64,000 nucleotides of DNA from Boswellia sacra (Eukaryota; Streptophyta; Magnoliopsida; Sapindales; Burseraceae): contig SNVD02001362.1 in assembly GCA_013180625.2 (NCBI GenBank), forward strand, positions 1,181,501 through 1,245,500. The letters are read 5' to 3'. The notes under the pieces are model-generated. The model was given only the letters and a program-made list of their open reading frames with translations. It was not told where the DNA came from and made no database searches. The translations under genes and the position numbers were made by a program. Within the stretch, counting starts at the first letter, position 1, and every line of letters begins with the position of its first letter. Below are positions 61,007 through 64,000 of this stretch, one piece after another.

Positions 61007-62160
61007 AAGTACCCTCCAATTGTGGTGTAAATTCAAGTCAAGAGAAAATATGAAATGGTAGGAACTTCAAGGTACTTACTAACCTTTGAAAATATATTGG
61101 AAAGGTTGAATGCTTTTTCCAACCTCAGCTTAAACACTACCTTTGTCAACTTGACTATTGGAAAACATGGAAACAACTTAGGTCAGGGTAGTCAAGGCTA
61201 AGGAACTGGAAAAGGAAATGATAGAAACTCCTTCGGAGGAAGAGGTAGCAGGTTTGGCAACTTAAGACCACTTTGTCAAGTCTATGGCAAAATAGGTTAT
61301 CTAGCTTCTATATGTTTTTATAGAATAGATTTAAGCTATATGGGATCTTCAAGAAAAAACGAGAATAGTAGGCAATAACCATTTCAGCCAAATCGACCAC
61401 AAAATTGGCAAAGATCATCTAGCAACAAAACTAATAAAGATAGTAGTCAAGTTCCTCATCTTACATTGCCTCACCAAAAACTGTTGTAAATGAGGAGTGG
61501 TATACAAACAATGGAGTAACCAACCATGTGACAACAGATCCAGGGCTTCTCAATATGAGGAATGAATATAGAAGTAAGCAAACTTTCACTATTGGTGATG
61601 GAAATAAATTGGCTATTTCTTATATTGAACATTCTTGTTTACCTGCTCAAAAAACTTTTTTAAACCTGAAAAATATTTTGTGTGTTCCAAAATTAGTAAA
61701 AAATTGTTGTTGCCTCAATACTGACACAAGACAACAATATTTATATTGAATGTCATTTAAACTTCTATCTTGTGAATGATACACACACCCACAAGGTTTC
61801 TCTGCAGGGGAGAATTAAAAACGGTTTGTATTAGTTCAATCCAAGTTCTAGAAGTTTAATTTTATCACAGTTTAACCTTAAAAATAGAAATGCCTTGAGT
61901 TTTGTTCCTAAATTTCATGTTAATATAGATACTTAATATTATGCTAAGTGCAAATTAGAAGTCCTTAACTCTTATAACCTGATATGCACAACTCTAGCTC
62001 CAATTATTATATATCAAAAGCAAAATGAGTGTCTGGCATAGGAAATTAGGCCATCCTTCTAGCAAAGTCATGAGTTAAGTATTAAAGTTATGTAATGAAT
62101 CTCTTAAGGAAAAGTTTGTGAACAAACAAAGCTGCTCCTCTCACAAATAACAGAAATATT
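61007..62160 (+). pseudogene. Copia gag-protease-preintegrase remnant
   Basis: Fragments of a second, different copia lineage on the plus strand. Gag end: RLNAFSNLSLNTTFVNLTIG, then a Gly/Arg/Asn-rich linker. The zinc knuckle is LCQVYGKIGYLASICFY, with one Cys and the His replaced by Tyr. The protease region reads EWYTNNGVTNHVTTDPGLLN, where the usual DSG is NNG, followed by GDGNKLAISYIEHSCLP and LKNILCVPKL. Preintegrase: VWHRKLGHPSSKVMS. Several frameshifts and stops are present and no LTR was found. It directly adjoins the truncated GST copy. Confidence 0.8.
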
Positions 62161-63300
62161 TATAGGTTAAAATTAAACCAAATGCAAAACAAGACGTGTC
62201 TAAAACTAAAACAGAATATAAAATGATCATTCGAGAAAAAATTGTACACCAATGAAAAGAATAACAGACTTAGTAGTCCAACAAACAAAGAAAACTCAGC
62301 TTGGGCATGAAGTATTCTTGAAGCTTCTTCAATATATTTCCAATAATGTCATTACAAAATAACAAAACTAAATTCTAGATGATAAAGGAATATCTTCAAT
62401 ATATCTATATTACTCAAAATGATGCATTTCATATATCTAATATTATGCTAACAAACCAATAAAATATAATAGCTTATGAAAGAAAAATGTGACCCCAATA
62501 AGCAGCCCTGCATCAATTCAACTCTGTATCAATGACCTTGCTATTTTTCTTCAATCTTTATCATATTGAAACTATGGAACAAAATAAAAAAAAATTGTTC
62601 AAAACCTCTTTATACTATCAGTCAAACACTGCACCCATGACAATCACCTAAACTAAACAAAGTTCATCATTAGCTTTGCTCTCTAACCCTTGTTGGTTTT
62701 GATGACAACTATGAGAAGAAATCACATGTTATACAGTAAGAAGAAATGAAGCAACATTAGCAAGATTTTAAAAAAGCTAAGCATAATGAAGAATGGCTGC
62801 TGTGCAAATAATTCAAATGTAATATGTACAATTTTATAAATATAGTCTTATGGAAATTTTTTTAAAACATAATTCCCTAGCCTAGTCTTTAGGAATGGCC
62901 TTTTCTAGAATGATCATGATAGCCTAGATGTAACTCAGATGCTCATCTAGAAAGTTAACCTGTTTAAAGTTGTTGATGCCAGAAATTGGATCAACATCAA
63001 AGGATATGAAGCATGAGATTGAATCCCATGTCTGCTAAGAAAAATACAACAATACCTCTTGAAATCCAATAGTCCACGATTTGTGCCTTTAGATTTTGTT
63101 TCAAGTACATTGTTCTCTTATTTTTATCAACCTTTTCAGCCATTTCATTTCAATTACAAAACACACAAAGTTAGTAGGTATCAAGATCCCCTAACATTGG
63201 TCCTCTGATGCTCAAGTCAGTTATGGGAGTAATTTTTTAAGTAGAAAATGCCACTAAGAGAGCTACAAGTCAAGCATATATAGCATGATAATCATTCATA
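62161..63300. other. Intergenic, repeat-derived DNA
   Basis: No supported gene. Around 63039-63070 the words CAACAATACCTCTTGAA and CCAATAG recur in slightly altered form at 50375-50402, hinting at a shared repeat. Confidence 0.4.
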
Positions 63301-64000
63301 ATAATAAGAAAGAAAATAAAGGGGAGAATAGTAATCAATGAACAATAGATCATGAACAGTAGAGGAGAATTGGCTATTTTGTTACCCAAAAGGAGTGGAA
63401 TCCCCTTCTCCAATTTATAAGTGGGTATTTATATGCCCTTTCACACATGCCTTCAATCTCAGCCTTTTATTTAGTATGAGGCGGCATAATCTCATGATGC
63501 CACATGTTTTTCTAGGATGCCTTCAATTAACCCACATATTTTAGATCTAGAGTAATATGTGATTATCACATATCAATATTTATCCATTTACACTAGTCCC
63601 CTTAGTCATGAGTCTAAAGTATGATGACATGTGACTAGTAGAATATTTCTGCCATTCATACTAGTTCTCCGTGTCACGAGTTTGAAGTATGAGGACTTGT
63701 GACTAGTAGTGATTTGTCTTACGTTGTCAAGTCTTTGAATTCAAGAATCAATCTTCATCAATGGATATGACTTTCTCATTGTCTGTAGTACTTTCTAGCA
63801 TGAGTCTTGTGCTTATAGCTCAATATTCATAGCATGAGTATGAATAACATCCTTAGAGATTTATTTATATTGATGAAACCATTATCCAAAGATTAACCAC
63901 TTGTAAAACCATCAATACTTGTGGGTGTATGATTTATTTTATGCAAGAATCGACCACTTCAAAAGACAGGGGCTTTGAAATGATAAAATTTGGCAAGTTG
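63301..64000 (-). mobile_element. LTR-like fragment with a 68-bp tandem duplication
   Basis: GAACAATAG and GAACAGTAG words near 63340-63362, a minus-strand TATA-like box (rc of TTTATATGCCC, 63429-63439), and a diverged 68-base direct duplication at 63592-63659 and 63660-63727 (ACTAGT..GTGACTAGTAG) resemble the LTR promoter pieces at 9.5-12 kb. The window ends inside it. Confidence 0.4.

Overview
This is AT-rich eudicot plant nuclear DNA. It has intron-bearing genes with GT..AG splice sites, tau-class glutathione S-transferases, and several plant transposon superfamilies nested in one another. I cannot name the species. Most of the window is repeat-derived. Confident host genes are one splicing factor at the left end and a decaying array of tau GST genes spread over the rest, all on the + strand.

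Left part (1-17.8 kb): a six-exon PRP38-family splicing factor gene (302-3523) is complete. Then follow mostly empty AT-rich DNA, a palindromic MITE family, a heavily decayed minus-strand LTR-retrotransposon district (about 7.5-13.5 kb) that carries a short LINE/SINE tail insertion with target-site duplications (TSDs), and the first GST copy (16883-17645). That copy is frameshifted.

Centre (18-36 kb): a decayed noncoding repeat (18.1-22.07 kb) is followed by the main find. It is a 9127-bp CACTA (En/Spm-type) element, 22680-31806, with an imperfect 31-bp terminal inverted repeat, a TTG/TTG target duplication and subterminal repeats. It has no transposase that I can see, but it carries fragments of at least four and probably five unrelated host genes: RRP44/DIS3 (weak), RPL10A, RecQ4A-type helicase (five exons with introns kept), a filament-like plant protein and MCM4. 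Retained introns mean capture at the DNA level. To its right lies a family of three Mutator-like MITEs with 9-10 bp target duplications.

Right-centre (36-46 kb): an intact 221-aa tau GST gene (37350-38118) is followed by another (39356-45513) whose second exon is split by a 5.4-kb Ty1/copia element. The insertion has a perfect 5-bp target duplication, and both exon halves stay in frame across it.

Right part (46-64 kb): there is a young non-autonomous LTR element (46428-50110, nearly identical LTRs, no gag/pol), and a G-quadruplex-prone run beside a perfect palindrome. A second member of the 18-22 kb noncoding repeat family lies here in opposite orientation. A tandemly duplicated segment leads into a PIF/Harbinger element (53651-58923, TAA duplication) that carries both a transposase and a Myb/SANT-like ORF, each broken, inside a roughly 0.5-kb long inverted repeat. 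A fourth, dead GST copy (60404-61006) is truncated against copia gag/protease remains.

The GST copies form a tandem family in four states: intact, split by a retroelement, frameshifted, and multiply broken. Transposon insertion has driven the spacing between copies.
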